This document shows, piece by piece, positions 33,065 through 45,355 of a stretch of DNA of 64,000 nucleotides. The position numbers and the translations under genes are program-made. The stretch comes from Lingula anatina (taxonomy: Eukaryota; Brachiopoda; Lingulata; Lingulida; Lingulidae). How positions within the stretch are numbered: the first letter of the stretch is position 1; each line of letters begins with the position of its first letter. Location of the stretch: contig NW_019775930.1 of assembly GCF_001039355.2 (NCBI RefSeq), positions 100,385 through 164,384 on the forward strand, written 5' to 3'. The notes below the pieces were generated by a model that worked only from the letters and a program-made list of their open reading frames with translations, was not told the DNA's origin and made no database searches.

Positions 33065-33078
33065 AGTGTGTGTGTGTG
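32999..33078. repeat. (GT)n microsatellite
   Basis: A perfect array of about 60 bp followed by a short imperfect tail (CGTGAGTGTG). Confidence 0.95.
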
Positions 33079-33194
33079 CACGCCTGCATGAGTGGGTAGG
33101 GGGCGAGGAACTGGGCAGTTGTTTAGCATGCAGTATGAATTTGTTCAAAAAACACATTTGTAAAGTAAAATGGATGTTTTTATTTCACTTTCAG

Positions 33195-33347
33195 TTTTCA
33201 ACAAACTCTTGGAAGATTCCAGATTGCCAGACAAAAATCAAGAAGATCCAACACATCTCTAGAATTCATAGAACCAGACCTTTAGATTGGCTGACGCACT
33301 TGATAGATGCTTCAAAGAAATCGGGTGTTAAAAAAAGCTCAGATTGA
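33195..33347 (+). CDS. Candidate terminal exon, 50 codons
   Basis: A very strong acceptor (TTTTTATTTCACTTTCAG) precedes 50 open codons ending in TGA. The frame-0 peptide has IPDCQTKIKKIQHISRIHR and RPLDWLTHLIDASKKSG. The other two frames are also open for more than 20 codons each, one of them rich in E and D, so the true frame is undecided. Confidence 0.28.
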   Translation, partial: FSTNSWKIPDCQTKIKKIQHISRIHRTRPLDWLTHLIDASKKSGVKKSSD

Positions 33348-33965
33348 AATACAGACCAGCAATTTTTTTTTAGATATATAAAATCTACAGTGCCTTTCAT
33401 TAATCTTCTTTAAAATAAAATGCCTAGGAATAGTTGACTTATGAATGGTTATATCAAATGACAAGAAAACTGATCATCCTATAAATTGCTGGTCTTGTCA
33501 CATAGCAATTCAAAAGTAAGAATCCGACCTGACAGGTCATACAACAGCCGGTGTAAGATGAGTAAAATGACATTTCGTAATCTCATGACATTAAAATTTT
33601 AAGACCCGGTGTGGATGGTAATAGAATTGCACTTCGTCTGCTTTTTTCAAGGCTCTTTCTTACTTGCAGGTTCACTTGCAATTTCATATCATTCCATTTT
33701 AGCCAAGGAGATAATTATTTCATTAAAATCCAATTATAAAGCAATAGCTATGGCAAACTGAAAAAATGACAATTTTTTGTTATCAAAACATATTTTCCAA
33801 TTTTTACAGCTAATTTTGTCAGAGAATTAAATGTGTTTTACCACTGGTGAAAATTAAGCATTCTGGCCCAGGCACCGGATAAGAATATTAATATAAAATA
33901 GGATGCTGAGGTTAGAGGTTGTAAATTAGGGTTAGAGGTTATAAGTCAAGGGGTGTGTAGGTCTG

Positions 33966-34307
33966 ATGTTACTGATAGGGCAAACATTCACCTGTAAAAT
34001 AATCATACACTGGAAATCTGGTGCCAAGAAAGTGTTCTTTAAGATTTGCAACTTCCAGCGTGTTAAAATGAACTTCCAAGTTATAAGCTACTTAATATCA
34101 ACTGATTGTAAATCTCTTTCTATTTTGGCAAACTGCCATGAAAAAAAAAAAGGAAGAGATATAATAACTGTACGTCTTTTGCTACCCATTTTCATAGCCA
34201 AGTCGCAGCAGTTTAACTACAAGAAGTTCATGTTTAAAAAATCTAATTTCCGAGAACATTGTATAAAGCTTTTCCGTGACTCAAAATACCACACTGCGAG
34301 GAGCTGA
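33966..34307 (+). CDS. 113-codon open frame, unknown
   Basis: The longest ATG-started frame in the window that does not arise from a repeat. The peptide is lysine-rich and begins MLLIGQTFTCKIIIHWKSG. Only about 14% of codons start with G, so length is the sole support; it may be chance in an A-rich strand. Confidence 0.15.
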   Translation: MLLIGQTFTCKIIIHWKSGAKKVFFKICNFQRVKMNFQVISYLISTDCKSLSILANCHEKKKGRDIITVRLLLPIFIAKSQQFNYKKFMFKKSNFREHCIKLFRDSKYHTARS

Positions 34308-34391
34308 AAAGATCAGTTTGTCACAGATCTCACCCAGATGGCCTTTGCAATAAGAAATGGCAACATTTAAGATTCACAAACATGGAAAGGC

Positions 34392-34661
34392 ATGACTAGT
34401 GCAACAATAGGAATAGGACAGTTAAATAAAATTAACAAAAGCAAAAAGAGGAAACTGACGGTAGCAAACTATGAAATCCAAAAAGAAAAAAGCCCTATTT
34501 TTTATGACAGTCCTTCCTCCAGCCATGAGGCTAACGTGCCTCGGCAAACAGGTTATTATTTGAAACTTTCATGTCAAAAACTCATCATCCATACTCTACT
34601 TCCCTCTCTGATCATTACTTTGCATGAAAACAAACCAACTCCCTCAGGTATCAACACATAA
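34392..34661 (+). CDS. 89-codon open frame, unknown
   Basis: ATG-started, with a polar middle segment (SPIFYDSPSSSHEANVPRQ) and a donor-like CCCTCAG before GTATCA near its end. Codon bias is weak. It follows the 113-codon frame by 84 bp but in no demonstrated relation to it. Confidence 0.15.
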   Translation: MTSATIGIGQLNKINKSKKRKLTVANYEIQKEKSPIFYDSPSSSHEANVPRQTGYYLKLSCQKLIIHTLLPSLIITLHENKPTPSGINT

Positions 34662-34743
34662 AATATAGCGGCTGCAATTTGGCCAAATCCACTCTATCAA
34701 TAATTAACAACCAGACAACGACATGCATATAACCTCCTCCTCT

Positions 34744-34756
34744 CCCCCCCCCCCCC
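34744..34756. repeat. C13 homopolymer
   Basis: In a CT-rich stretch. Confidence 0.9.
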
Positions 34757-37700
34757 ATCTTTCTCTCTTCCCAGCACTTGCACGGACACATGTGCATTCA
34801 CACATCTCCAATTTGTTCAAAATTATAGGTATGCTCATTAACAGTGCGATTTGGAAGCAGAGAGGTCAAGAGTTTAGTGTCAACGAGTTCACCTGAAATC
34901 TTTCAAGTAGTTTTTTATGGCGCTGTGTAAAGTTATCGCTCGTTATGCCTAGGTTATTGCATGTCGCAGGAAACCTTACATGTGGAGAGCTCCGTGTGGA
35001 TTGTGCAAACAAGATTTATTGTGTTCAGCATGGCAGAAAGGCACCTTCTGTTACCTGAGGAAAAAAGAAATTGCTATAATCACCTGGTGATGAGGTGTCT
35101 TTAATAAACCTCGCTCAAGTGACATAAGATGGTATGATTTACATGTTGACAGTTGTCTTAAATGAATGCTTGTCAGGTGACATAATTACAGGTGTTTTGT
35201 CTGGTATTATTCAGGGGTGCCAATGTATCAGTTCTTGGCTTCAGTTCTGATTTCTTACTAAATGGCGCTTACTTCAATTGGCTATCATATGGATTTTAGA
35301 ATATATCTTTAATGTGTTTCCTCACCCCTTTAATATTAAAGGGAGCATTCAAAAGATGCAGCCCTTTTTAAATTGGGAGGGGGGGGAGACCAACACCGTG
35401 CAGCTTACCTCCTGAAAATGCTCTTTGAAGAGCCCTAGTCACAAGGCACTCACAATAAAGAAAGCAGGGATAAAATATGTCTACATAGACATTTTTCCAC
35501 CTTCCCTATTTATAACATAAAATGTGGAAATGTAAAATGCAGTATCTGAAAACAGACATATAACAATAACCTTCACTTTCAGTTAATATCCTCGGAAACC
35601 AGTTGTACAGAAATTGTTCTAGTATATGGTTGAAACTGGGTACATGTATGTCTTCTCGTCTTCCAGGAAATGAAATCAAAACATAATTGCCAGATTTTCC
35701 GCAATAAGAGAGAAAGATAACAGCAACAAGGTGAAACTATATGCCGTCATATTCCAGTATATCATTTCAACATTTGGGGAAACTGGCAGCGATGTTCAAA
35801 GAAAAAAAAAAAAAAAAACAGAAAAAATAAGAACAGAAAACAGAAAGAAATATAACATGACATAATCATTCATAAGTCATGTAATTAAACTATAATAACT
35901 GTTTAACTTTCAAAAACAAGCTCTCAGCCGCAGAGGGAAATTCAACCTGAGGTGGCAGAGGCATTATGCACTGAAGGATTTTTGTTTCGTTTTTCATTCA
36001 ATAAGGCACCCATAGGTTGCAGCTGACATTTTAAATTCACAGATTCATTAGCATGCCAGGGCAGAAAAAAATGGCCTTGGATTAAAGTGATATATTATGC
36101 ATTACCTACAGAAAATACCATTAATGTAAACCTCTGAATTAGTCAAACTCCTGTTTTCTTTTCAAGCTGATTAAGAAAGAACTTAAATGGATTATATTCT
36201 AAAAATCAATCTCACAAATATATCTGCTAATTCCACCACGTCCCATAATTTAATCATTTCCAACATCTGCACTGAATGAAAAGATATTATGAACATTTAT
36301 AATTTCTTTCAATTTCAATCAACATAAGCTATAGCGTCTTCATAAAAGTTTCTTTTCCTAATCAAAAATGAAAATTTCCTTTTTCAATTTCCCGCACATT
36401 CATATCTCCCTAGCTAGCCACTGATCTTAGTGACAATAATGTCCATATGATTTTCCCCAAACCAATCAGTTAACTGACACTATTTGAAGAACAGTAAAAC
36501 ACAGCTAACTGTTTCCCTATCACTGGACTTAGATCAATTCAGGTTTTATAAAAGAGCGCGCGTGCCATACACTTTCATGCCAACAGCAATATGTACACGA
36601 CCCGTGCCATTCCACACACAAAAAGAAATCTCAAACGTACCCCAATGATACTGACACACTTGCCCTCCAATAAACAAAATGTTGTTCTTTTTTTTTTTTT
36701 TCTAATAAAAACTGCGCTTGGTTACCCAAAACCAGTTTCCCTGACCTATGACACCTCATAAATAGTTTCATGTGCACAAAAATTCCTTTTACAAACTTTG
36801 AAACCTGTAAGTCCCATTTTTGAGTACACCAGTCACTGAAAGTGGAGGCAGAGCTAGTGTTTATGATGACAAATTAATAGCAAAAAAAAAAAAACACAGA
36901 CATGAGTATAAATTACAAATGTGTTCTAAAGTATGGAATCAAAATTTAGAATGCTGTCATGCTTATCACAGCAAATGAATATTCATCACTATTTTTTCTT
37001 AATTCTAGTTAACCTTCTAATATTTGGCTTCCATAACTCTAGCCCTATCAGGCCAAGCTTCAAAAGAAAAAAAAGTTTTGTCCAACTTAAGAAGATCCAT
37101 CTTATCCCATTATCATGGGTGAGTGTTATAAAAACTAAAAATCCTGCAAATTAAGCTTGAAATTTCTCATCACTTTTAAACCATATGTAAAAAGTGATCA
37201 AAATGAAGACTGAAAATCCTGAAAACAGACATAATCCTGCAAACTTTCAACCATGCGCTATCTTATGAAAGGATTTTTGATGAGAAAATGGCATTATAGC
37301 TAAAAATCTTGGAAAATGCTCATAAATATTCTAGAATTTACATATTTCTCAATCAAATTAAAGTCTTTTCTGTATCAGCTAAAAAAATCAGGCTGTGATC
37401 TTGGTAGAAAACCTTAGAAAAAAAAACTAACCAGGTAACAAGTAGATTTTGGGAAATATAAAAACATGGAGAAAAACTCTTCTTCTAGCTTTTTTCCCCT
37501 CATTCTTCACTAAATTACAATGACACAAGTGTCCAAAATTCTTAAACATTTCAGGCAGGACCCCCCCCCCCCCAAAAATAAAAAAAAAATAAATAAATAA
37601 TAATAATAAATAAATTACATGTGACATGGATAACATGGTTCTAAAGGTTGCAAGACCTGGCGACCTAATGGCTGTTAAACTGAAATAGAGGACACCTTTT

Positions 37701-37807
37701 TAAAACCATCAAGCTATACCAGCAGTGACATCAAGTGCTTCCAGTCACATTTACAGCTGTGCTGGCTCTGACGTATTGCGCTTTGTGCGCATACATCTCT
37801 GCAAAGC
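34757..37807. other. Intron-like sequence
   Basis: AT-rich with A runs near 35803, 36686 and 36884 and a C13 run at 37561-37573. A perfect 18-bp palindrome, CCCTTTAATATTAAAGGG, lies at 35326-35343. No exon was supported. Confidence 0.4.
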
Positions 37808-38152
37808 TTAAAGGGATAATAACTCTTCGTATGAGATCTATATTTAACAATAAAAACATAGTGAATAACTCATAGAAATATAATATATTCTGTTTTACCA
37901 CAAAAACGGCAGTTATAGCTATTATTCTGATATCTGAGCTTGTCTTTGGACCACGTGACCTCCATTGATGGCTATACTCTGTTAAAATCTCTTAAGAGAT
38001 TTTAACAAAAAACCAAACTTTTTAGAAAAAAACCAGGGACTAACTTTGAATGTAAAAATGGATTCATTAACCATTGGTAAGTATGGGAAAATTGTTGTTT
38101 ACTCCAGGAAAATTCATTTTTTGGCCGAAACGAAGAGTTATTATCCCTTTAA
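37808..38152. mobile_element. MITE with TTAA target sites, piggyBac-like
   Basis: The body (37812-38148) starts AGGGATAATAACTCTTCGT and ends with its exact reverse complement (19 bp). TTAA flanks both sides (37808-37811 and 38149-38152). TTAA duplication is the hallmark of piggyBac-type elements, so this is probably a nonautonomous relative. A perfect palindrome sits at 37981-38006. It has no transposase; a short open frame crossing the right end is incidental. Confidence 0.85.
37981..38006. repeat. Perfect 26-bp palindrome
   Basis: Two 13-bp arms, GTTAAAATCTCTT and its complement, meet without a spacer at the centre of the element above. Confidence 0.95.
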
Positions 38153-38470
38153 ATGTGCCTCGATGGCAGAAACAGGCAGGAAATTAAAACAAACTAGAAA
38201 CGCTCACAAAATTAAAACATATGTAGCATACAGCGTTATTCCCTACCTACTGTTTAGACTACATAATCATCAGTCAATCAATATGTCTGGGGATATAATA
38301 AAGGTATATGTACTCAGCGTCAGGTGCTTGATTATTATGGAGAGAAGGGACTGGTAGGACAGACAGACAAGGGGATAAAATGTTTTACGACTTATTTCAA
38401 AGCAGTCAGTGCAACTTCAGTCTGTAGAATCATCCCTGTGTATGCATTGCACATTTTACTTTACATCCAG

Positions 38471-38542
38471 GTGCCGACACTTAGGAGACCATTTAATGTT
38501 AAACTGATGCCTAATGATGGCTTCAAGACAGGGCGGGAACAG
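38471..38542 (+). CDS. Candidate 72-nt internal exon
   Basis: The acceptor ACATTTTACTTTACATCCAG and donor GAACAG/GTACTG bracket exactly 24 codons in phase 0-0, beginning VPTLRRPFNVKLMPNDGF. The open frame is longer on both sides (about 38324-38593) and 27% of its codons start with G. A symmetrical exon could be skipped without shifting the frame. Product unknown. Confidence 0.35.
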
Positions 38543-38969
38543 GTACTGCTTGAGGCGTGTCCTCACATCTCTTGCTTTTGTCATATAAAATAAACAACTT
38601 CACTTGAGCAACTGAATGATAATTTCTAAGTAGAATTAATCAAATTTGGCTCAAGGTCCCCAGGCCTTGATATATTGTTTGAGGGGAGACATCATCATTA
38701 AAAACCTGATGCTCCAGTGGCGGCACCTAATGGGAAGAGTGAAAACTAAAAGTCATCAGGTAAGCATATATATCCTTGCAAGGCACTTTTAGTTAAATAA
38801 CATCCAGAATGATTTTTTTTTTTTTTTTTGCTCCCTACTTCATGGTAGAGGAAAATAACTTAACTCAATCATATTTTCATGCACATTTGCCTCTCCAGTG
38901 GTGTTGCTTACCAGATTGCTATATGAACAATATTTGCATGAAACTCCGAACCTCCCCCCTAAACATCTA

Positions 38970-38972
<3 letters not shown>

Positions 38973-39053
<81 letters not shown>

Positions 39054-39416
39054 NNNNNNNNNNNNNNNNNNNNNNNNNNNNNNNNNNNNNNNNNNNNNNN
39101 NNNNNNNNNNNNNNNNNNNNNNNNNNNNNNNNNNNNNNNNNNNNNNNNNNNNNNNNNNNNNNNNNNNNNNNNNNNNNNNNNNNNNNNNNNNNNNNNNNNN
39201 NNNNNNNNNNNNNNNNNNNNNNNNNNNNNNNNNNNNNNNNNNNNNNNNNNNNNNNNNNNNNNNNNNNNNNNNNNNNNNNNNNNNNNNNNNNNNNNNNNNN
39301 NNNNNNNNNNNNNNNNNNNNNNNNNNNNNNNNNNNNNNNNNNNNNNNNNNNNNNNNNNNNNNNNNNNNNNNNNNNNNNNNNNNNNNNNNNNNNNNNNNNN
39401 NNNNNNNNNNNNNNNN

Positions 39417-39472
<56 letters not shown>
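38973..39472. repeat. (GA)n array spanning an assembly gap
   Basis: Perfect GA repeats of about 81 bp on the left and 56 bp on the right flank the N run. The array may be continuous across the gap. Arg/Glu repeat frames here are artefacts. Confidence 0.95.
39054..39416. other. Assembly gap, 363 N
   Basis: Unknown bases inside a GA array; the length is presumably an estimate. Confidence 1.
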
Positions 39473-39474
<2 letters not shown>

Positions 39475-39540
39475 TAGAATGTACCTGGCAAAAGTTCATG
39501 GATGACTACCAGTACATTACTGCGCACAGGAAAAAAAAAA

Positions 39541-39551
39541 GGGGGGGGGGG
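39541..39551. repeat. A10G11 compound tract
   Basis: Ten A (39531-39540) run directly into eleven G. The same A-then-G arrangement occurs at 19701-19719 and 46701-46717. Confidence 0.9.
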
Positions 39552-40722
39552 AGGTGTCCAGAAACAAACTTCTTCTCAGACTGGTATTTGTTGCCAAACC
39601 AGCTTCAGGTAAACATGACAACAAAATATAGCAACAATATAGAGGCATTTCACGTTTGTGAAGTAAACAACCTTACTACAAATTTTTGCACAATAGCTTT
39701 TCATATCTTCACTTCCTTTCTGTGAAAAATGCTGAGTCACCAACATTTCATTAGATTTTTAGCACTTTATGTTCATGACATGGAGCCAAATTTGACAAAG
39801 ACAAAAGACATAATGGTAGAAAAATAAGTTAATAAGAGATCTGCAACAATAATGGTAAACACAGGAATTGAAAATATGTACACAAAAGCCTCAGGATCAT
39901 CTCCCATAAACTTATCTTCAGAAAAAATGCATTATTTGTTCCAATTAATAATAACCAAAAATTTTGCAATTTCCACAAGTTGTGCAACATTACTTTACAA
40001 AACTGCAGGTGCTTTAACCACTAATTCATTTTTGTTGTTACAGGACCAGGTTATCATGCAAGGTTAGGGTCAAAATTTATTGTAACGACCACAAACTCCC
40101 GCAGGTCCTCAGGATATCATAACCTTATCATCATCATCATCATCATCACGTCCCAGCACCACACTACCTCTGCTTGGTAACTCCCCTTTCCTTTTTCTTG
40201 AAAAGCTCACATACTTGTACAAGTAACCTTCACCAACACATACCTTTACGTATTACCTGTTGCTTGGTTGAATATTGCCTCTTTTGCATCAACTGCTGGC
40301 AACAAAGAAGAATTTTGATTCGGAGTGTAACTGCTACCCAGTCACGAACTAGAATCTACCAGTGCCAATTGCAAACTGGCAAAATTCACCCAGGACGCCA
40401 CCATATATATTTGCCTACCCCTCTTCCTCTTTAACCAAGAGGTTTCTCTGATAATAGGCAACCCTTTTGACGCAGCATATTGTTGTCAGAAAATTTTCTG
40501 TGCAATTTTAGCCCGCTGCCTTCACAATTCTGCACACAAAAACATTAAAAGGGTAATTAAAATAACATCTGTAATCCCAGACATAATGGCTTGGTATTTT
40601 GCAAAAAAAAAAAATATATATATATATGGCAGAGTATGACGAAATGTATATCTAAACCGAGGGCTACATATGCTGGAAATTTTTAATAGATTAAAACACA
40701 AGGGAATTGCTGAGCATATGTT
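39552..40722. other. Intron-like sequence with one strong acceptor
   Basis: A strong plus-strand acceptor (CATTTTTGTTGTTACAG) ends at 40043 and is followed by 26 open codons in one frame, including RLSCKVRVKIYCNDHK; there is no good donor. (TCA)n lies near 40127-40148. Confidence 0.4.
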
Positions 40723-41387
40723 TTAAGACATCATGCTTTCATAGCTTGATAATTTACCAAGGGGAGGGGGGTGGGGTTCCAACTCCATCTTATCAATGCA
40801 AATACTACCAATTTTGTCTAGGTTAAATACTTTTTGTTTCTTGGTTATAATTCTGATATCATCAATATTAAAAAATAGATGTAACTGTTTTGAATTCATT
40901 TCAATCCGATCATCAACAAAACTGGTGAAACTAACCTGCTGTAGATGTTTAATTATGGTGCGTGTACCCTCACATCCAACCGGATTGTCTCCAATCAATC
41001 ATCGATACCTCATGCAGAAGAACAAAAATTGGCAAGTGTTATGTCAGTGATGCCCTCCTATATTGTTCCGCCTAGTAAGACACTGCATCTTCCTCAATGT
41101 GACGCTGTGGTTGACCACCGAGTACAGATATATCAATCCCTCGTGTTCTCAACATGTCAACAGAGGAATGTGCAGCTTTGAGGATAATTGGGCAACCAAA
41201 TAGACACTTCTAATTAGGACTGCTATTCTTAGTATCCGTATTGAGCGTTTGGATAAAACAAGATCACTTGGTGCCTTCTGATCAAATATTTATTGTGGCA
41301 TCATCTAATATTTGTTGCCAAATTTATATGTGCCACCTCCAATGGCCGACCATGAACACAGATAGAGAAGTCAATAGTGTCCTCCAT
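40723..41387 (-). pseudogene. Decayed coding-like region in three blocks
   Basis: Minus strand, in transcript order: 41387-41301 starts MEDTIDFSICVHGRPLEVAH; 41209-41072 includes CPIILKAAHSSVDMLRTRG and ends in TAG; 40998-40723 includes NPVGCEGTRTIIKHLQQ and ends in TAA. In the last two blocks roughly a quarter to a third of codons begin with G. The blocks lie in different frames with stops between them and no convincing splice sites, except a GTTAGT after HLQQ, so I read it as a broken gene or transposon remnant. Family not recognised. Confidence 0.35.
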
Positions 41388-43180
41388 ATGGGGTCAGTGA
41401 GCAATTACTGAAACTTCTTCTGAACACAAAAATCTGGTATTTTTTGACTAAATATAAGCATCATCTGAACCTATGAAGGTGAAATTCTGGCTTCATCAAG
41501 TTACAGGCTTGAGCTAAACTGATTTAAATTATTATTGCATTTAATTAATTAGTAAAGTTCATAATAATGTTATGACACTGAAATATCTATTCAGTCTATT
41601 TAAAATTTCTTGAAAACAGTAATTTTCTTCAGTATATATTTTTCATTCATTTTATGACCAAAACTATTTTGTTATATTCATTAAGCACATTATTTTATTT
41701 TTGTACAATGAAATGTGAGTTACACATTTTCATTTCTAATTTGATCATTTCCAACATGCTGCACAAAATATTTGCCAAGCTCAATATCTATGTAAGTTGT
41801 GGCACAATTGTCAGCTATCCTGAAAGATAGTGAATGTATTCTTTTTTTTTTAATTTAAAATCGAAATCTTAATTAATTAGCATTCTCTTCTCGTTCACGA
41901 TTAGGACAAAAAAAAAACAAAAAAACATGGTGTTGCACTAAACATTTTTCATTTTAAGCACTGTAAAAATTGAGAAGTTGCAAAACACCTCAAACATGAA
42001 TTACAACTGCAGCTTTGGGTTGCAGCTGATATCATTTAATAAAGCCAAACAAACCCCCTTTCAGCTTTCAAAGCACATATTGATACACGGGTGTCCAACA
42101 GTCACCTGAACCGACCCCTCCATTGAACCCAATTTCACCCCGAGGCAAGTCCACCTGGGCCAAAATAATCATGCGTGAAACTGCTCCATTCCCTGTTCCA
42201 TTCATTGCACCCAAGAGCAAAGAAATAGGCACTGAATTCAAAACCCATGTCCTTAATAATAATAATAATTAAAATGGAAATAATAACAATGGAAGTTCAC
42301 GCGATTATTTACTGTTAAGAAGACTGCGTGACTATATATAACTAATTGGCACGTCAGGTAGCCATTTTTTCCCTGCGGGCACTGACTTTGTCGATGAACC
42401 GCGCCGAATAATGACAAAGCTTTTAGTGTGAGATACTGGGAGGCAAATACTGAATAGAAGGTAGTGGTTGATGAAGCAGAACTGAGTCAAATCAATTCTC
42501 ACATATCATTAACCTCTCCACCACACTAAGATATATATAATTGGCTACAAATTCCAGGATAAAAATGGTGGTAAAGCACCTGACCACAGAAAAAAATCGA
42601 TAGTTTCAAGTAAATAATTTTCTTACTAAACTAATTCAGGCCACTTATTTGATTTGAAACATTGTAAATTATGTGAATTGTAAATTTCTATTTCTTAAGA
42701 CTTTTTTAAAATAATATTTTTTCATAAATAATATATATATATATATATAATGTTAAAATGTCTTATCTAGGACAAAAAATATCATTGAAAACTATCTAGT
42801 AATTCTATAATTAATTGCCATTATTTTTTTACACCTGTGTGTTCTATACCTCTAGAACAGAAAATCAATTTTAAAATAACTCTGTACAAAGAAACTTACA
42901 GTTGCCAGAAGAATGGTCAATTTCCAAACACCACTCCATGTCGAATCCTTCACTCAAAAAGACGTATCATTATCCTTTCATACAGTGACCATTGCAAATT
43001 CCACACAACTGAACAAACACAACCACTTCAGAGTCAGTTGTCCACACAAATTATTATGACCAAATATTAAGACATTGTATTTTCATCTTTTAAAACTAGT
43101 AGCAAGACAACTTACAAAACTGACTTGATAGGCAATAGTTGTTGGTCATTTTGTCAACTCATTTTGACAATTCATCATTT

Positions 43181-43221
<41 letters not shown>

Positions 43222-44417
43222 ACAGAAATCCTAAATCACAAGATATACATGGTCAGTTTTTTATGCATTAGATATTTATTTTTGATGAGTGTGTGTGTGT
43301 ACATGTATTTGTGTAAGTGCATGCATGTATGTTGGAATACATGTGTGCGCGGGTGATGACATATGAGTGTGTGTGCATGTGTTAGGAAGATAACGAGACA
43401 AGACTACCTACATCGGAAATATTGCAAAGTTCATCCTAATCATTATTTGAGATAACTTAAGTGATTCATCATAATCTAAAACATTGAATACGATAAGAAA
43501 CCAACATTGATTTATGAGTAGCATTAGACAAAATCTTCAACAAATAATCCACATCAATGTATAATTATTTTTGAGTGACCAGTAATAAAAATTACCTTCA
43601 ACTTCAGAGACACTAATTTTTTTCCCTTTTCCCCCCATTCTTTTTCATGCTGGTCACTTAATGATTTTTACCTATCTTATCTTTGAACAAAAATCAAGGC
43701 AATAGGAACTGTCACAGCAAGAACCCAGCCAGATGCTCGGTCATTTTTTCCCTCCTTATCACTCTCTGCCTGGCCGCATATTAAAAAACCCCGGTCACCA
43801 AGTGCACTGGTCACCTTCTGATGACCACGCAGTTCTTTTAGTGCAAGGAAATTGACTACGGGTCAAAATTAATTATGTCCTTAATTACATTAATCACCTT
43901 TTCTGATGACCCAGTAGATGACCAGCGCATTGAATATGGGAAAAAACATGCTATCAGATAATTGAAATATGTGGCGACCATCTTAGGGCTCTAGGGAGTC
44001 AGCTTTGCCATGCCAAGTCAATACTAGAATGAGGGAGGTCAGTAGTTATTTTACTACAGATGAAATGAGAACTTGATATAAGAAAGAGATTTGGTTTTTC
44101 ATTCTTTCATTTCACTATCATCAAATTGCAATACATGTATTTTATCTTATTACCAAATACATAATTGGGATTATGAAATGGTTTTATCATTGACAGAAAA
44201 AAGAAAGCTCAAGAAGATAATAAAGCAGTCACTCAGTTAGCCTTTCTAAATCTTGACCTCTGTGTGTATTCCCTTTGCATTTTAAGTGAAGTGTCCAATG
44301 TCCAAATGTGATAACAATAGAAAATATCATAAAAATTACGATAAAACAAAATTATGAAAGTACACATAAATTATTAACTTATATTTTGCTCTTTCAATAT
44401 TTCTTTCTTAGTTTCAG
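41388..44417. other. Noncoding sequence with two GC-richer patches
   Basis: Patches near 42030-42420 and 43720-44045 are richer in GC and low in repeats. They carry homeodomain-type words (TTAATTA) and GGTCAC or GATGACC words, so they could be regulatory; this is inference. A GA array (43184-43220) and an AT run near 42730 are the simple repeats. Confidence 0.35.
43184..43220. repeat. (GA)n microsatellite
   Basis: About 18 perfect GA units. Confidence 0.95.
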
Positions 44418-44628
44418 ATAAGTGCACAGTGGCAATGTATAAGGTATGGTGTAAATCTAAACATGATAACCAAGGACGACAAATCTGTGTTAGTTTTGAA
44501 AGCTGCATCCGCTGATATAAGAATAAATCATGATGTTTTTATGACTAAAGATGATGTGGCATTTAAGTCCAGCATATTAAGTGAAAAACTAGATAATGTG
44601 GTGACTGAATCATTGATAGAATGGATGT
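44418..44628 (+). CDS. Probable internal coding exon, 70 codons, unknown product
   Basis: This is the best plus-strand exon. A long pyrimidine tract ending CTTTCTTAGTTTCAG precedes an immediately open frame; an in-frame TAG lies just upstream in the presumed intron. Seventy codons follow to a consensus donor, GTAAGT, leaving one base (phase 0 to phase 1). About a third of codons start with G and about 70% with a purine. The peptide reads MITKDDKSVLVLKAASADI and later LSEKLDNVVTESLIEWM, an acidic, soluble-looking segment. Flanking exons were not found and no family was recognised. Confidence 0.52.
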
Positions 44629-44710
44629 GTAAGTTTATGGAAAGCATCTGGACATTATCTTTTTACATCCATTTTAAGCAACATATATATCTTTTTTCAT
44701 CCATTTTAAG

Positions 44711-44711
44711 C

Positions 44712-44761
<50 letters not shown>
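44711..44761. repeat. (CA)n plus polypyrimidine tract
   Basis: A CA array followed by a C11 run and CT-rich sequence to about 44820. Confidence 0.95.
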
Positions 44762-44762
<1 letters not shown>

Positions 44763-45288
44763 CAGCAGCAACCCCCCCCCCCTCTTTCTCTCTCTCTCCC
44801 TGTCTCTTTCTCTCTCTCACTCAGTTCTCTAGTTTCTAACAAATTAGTCATGGTGTACACAGCATTTCTAAAAAGCAGAGGTTTAAAAACGCACAATCCT
44901 GGCATGCATCTTCGACTTAGCAACAAAAAAACGGGTATATTAATTGCACTCAAGAGCACTCGAAATGCACGGATCAAGTAAACTGGAATACAATGACTTC
45001 TTGCACAGCATGTATGTATTGTTTTCAAATCTTTCTCAATCCATGTCCTACTTACCCTCTATCACATAAAAGTATCTTCTTGGAGAATATCTATCAAACG
45101 CAGACTCCATTTTTTAAATCTATATAAAACCAACATTCATGCGTAGATATATTTTCTTCAATTTTTTTCTCCCAAAATTCACTGTATATACTTTGTTTCC
45201 AAGGTATAATATATACCGCATTCCCACCACCTGTTATGTGTAGTAGAAACCTTATCTGAGATTAAATGACCTTAAAACTCTTTTCAAG

Positions 45289-45355
45289 CCTTGCCATAAT
45301 ATGCCTGGATTTTTTAAAAACCTGGTATATTATGCACAAAGAGGTGTACTTGAGT
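45289..45355 (+). CDS. Candidate 67-nt exon
   Basis: The acceptor ACTCTTTTCAAG, one base, then 22 open codons (LAIICLDFLKTWYIMHKEVY) to a good GTGAGT donor. The frame stays open past the donor to a TGA near 45468. Its phase does not join directly to the exon at 44418-44628. Confidence 0.22.

Noticed and set aside
37808-38357. An open frame crossing the right end of the TTAA element
   Set aside because: It starts inside the element and runs through its terminal repeat into unrelated flank, so it is not one gene.
38840-39725. Long open frames of Arg-Glu or Ser-Leu repeats across GA/CT arrays (also at 50031-50528, 27115-27300, 51725-51780)
   Set aside because: They are translations of dinucleotide repeats and, in two cases, of N runs; no unique coding sequence supports them.
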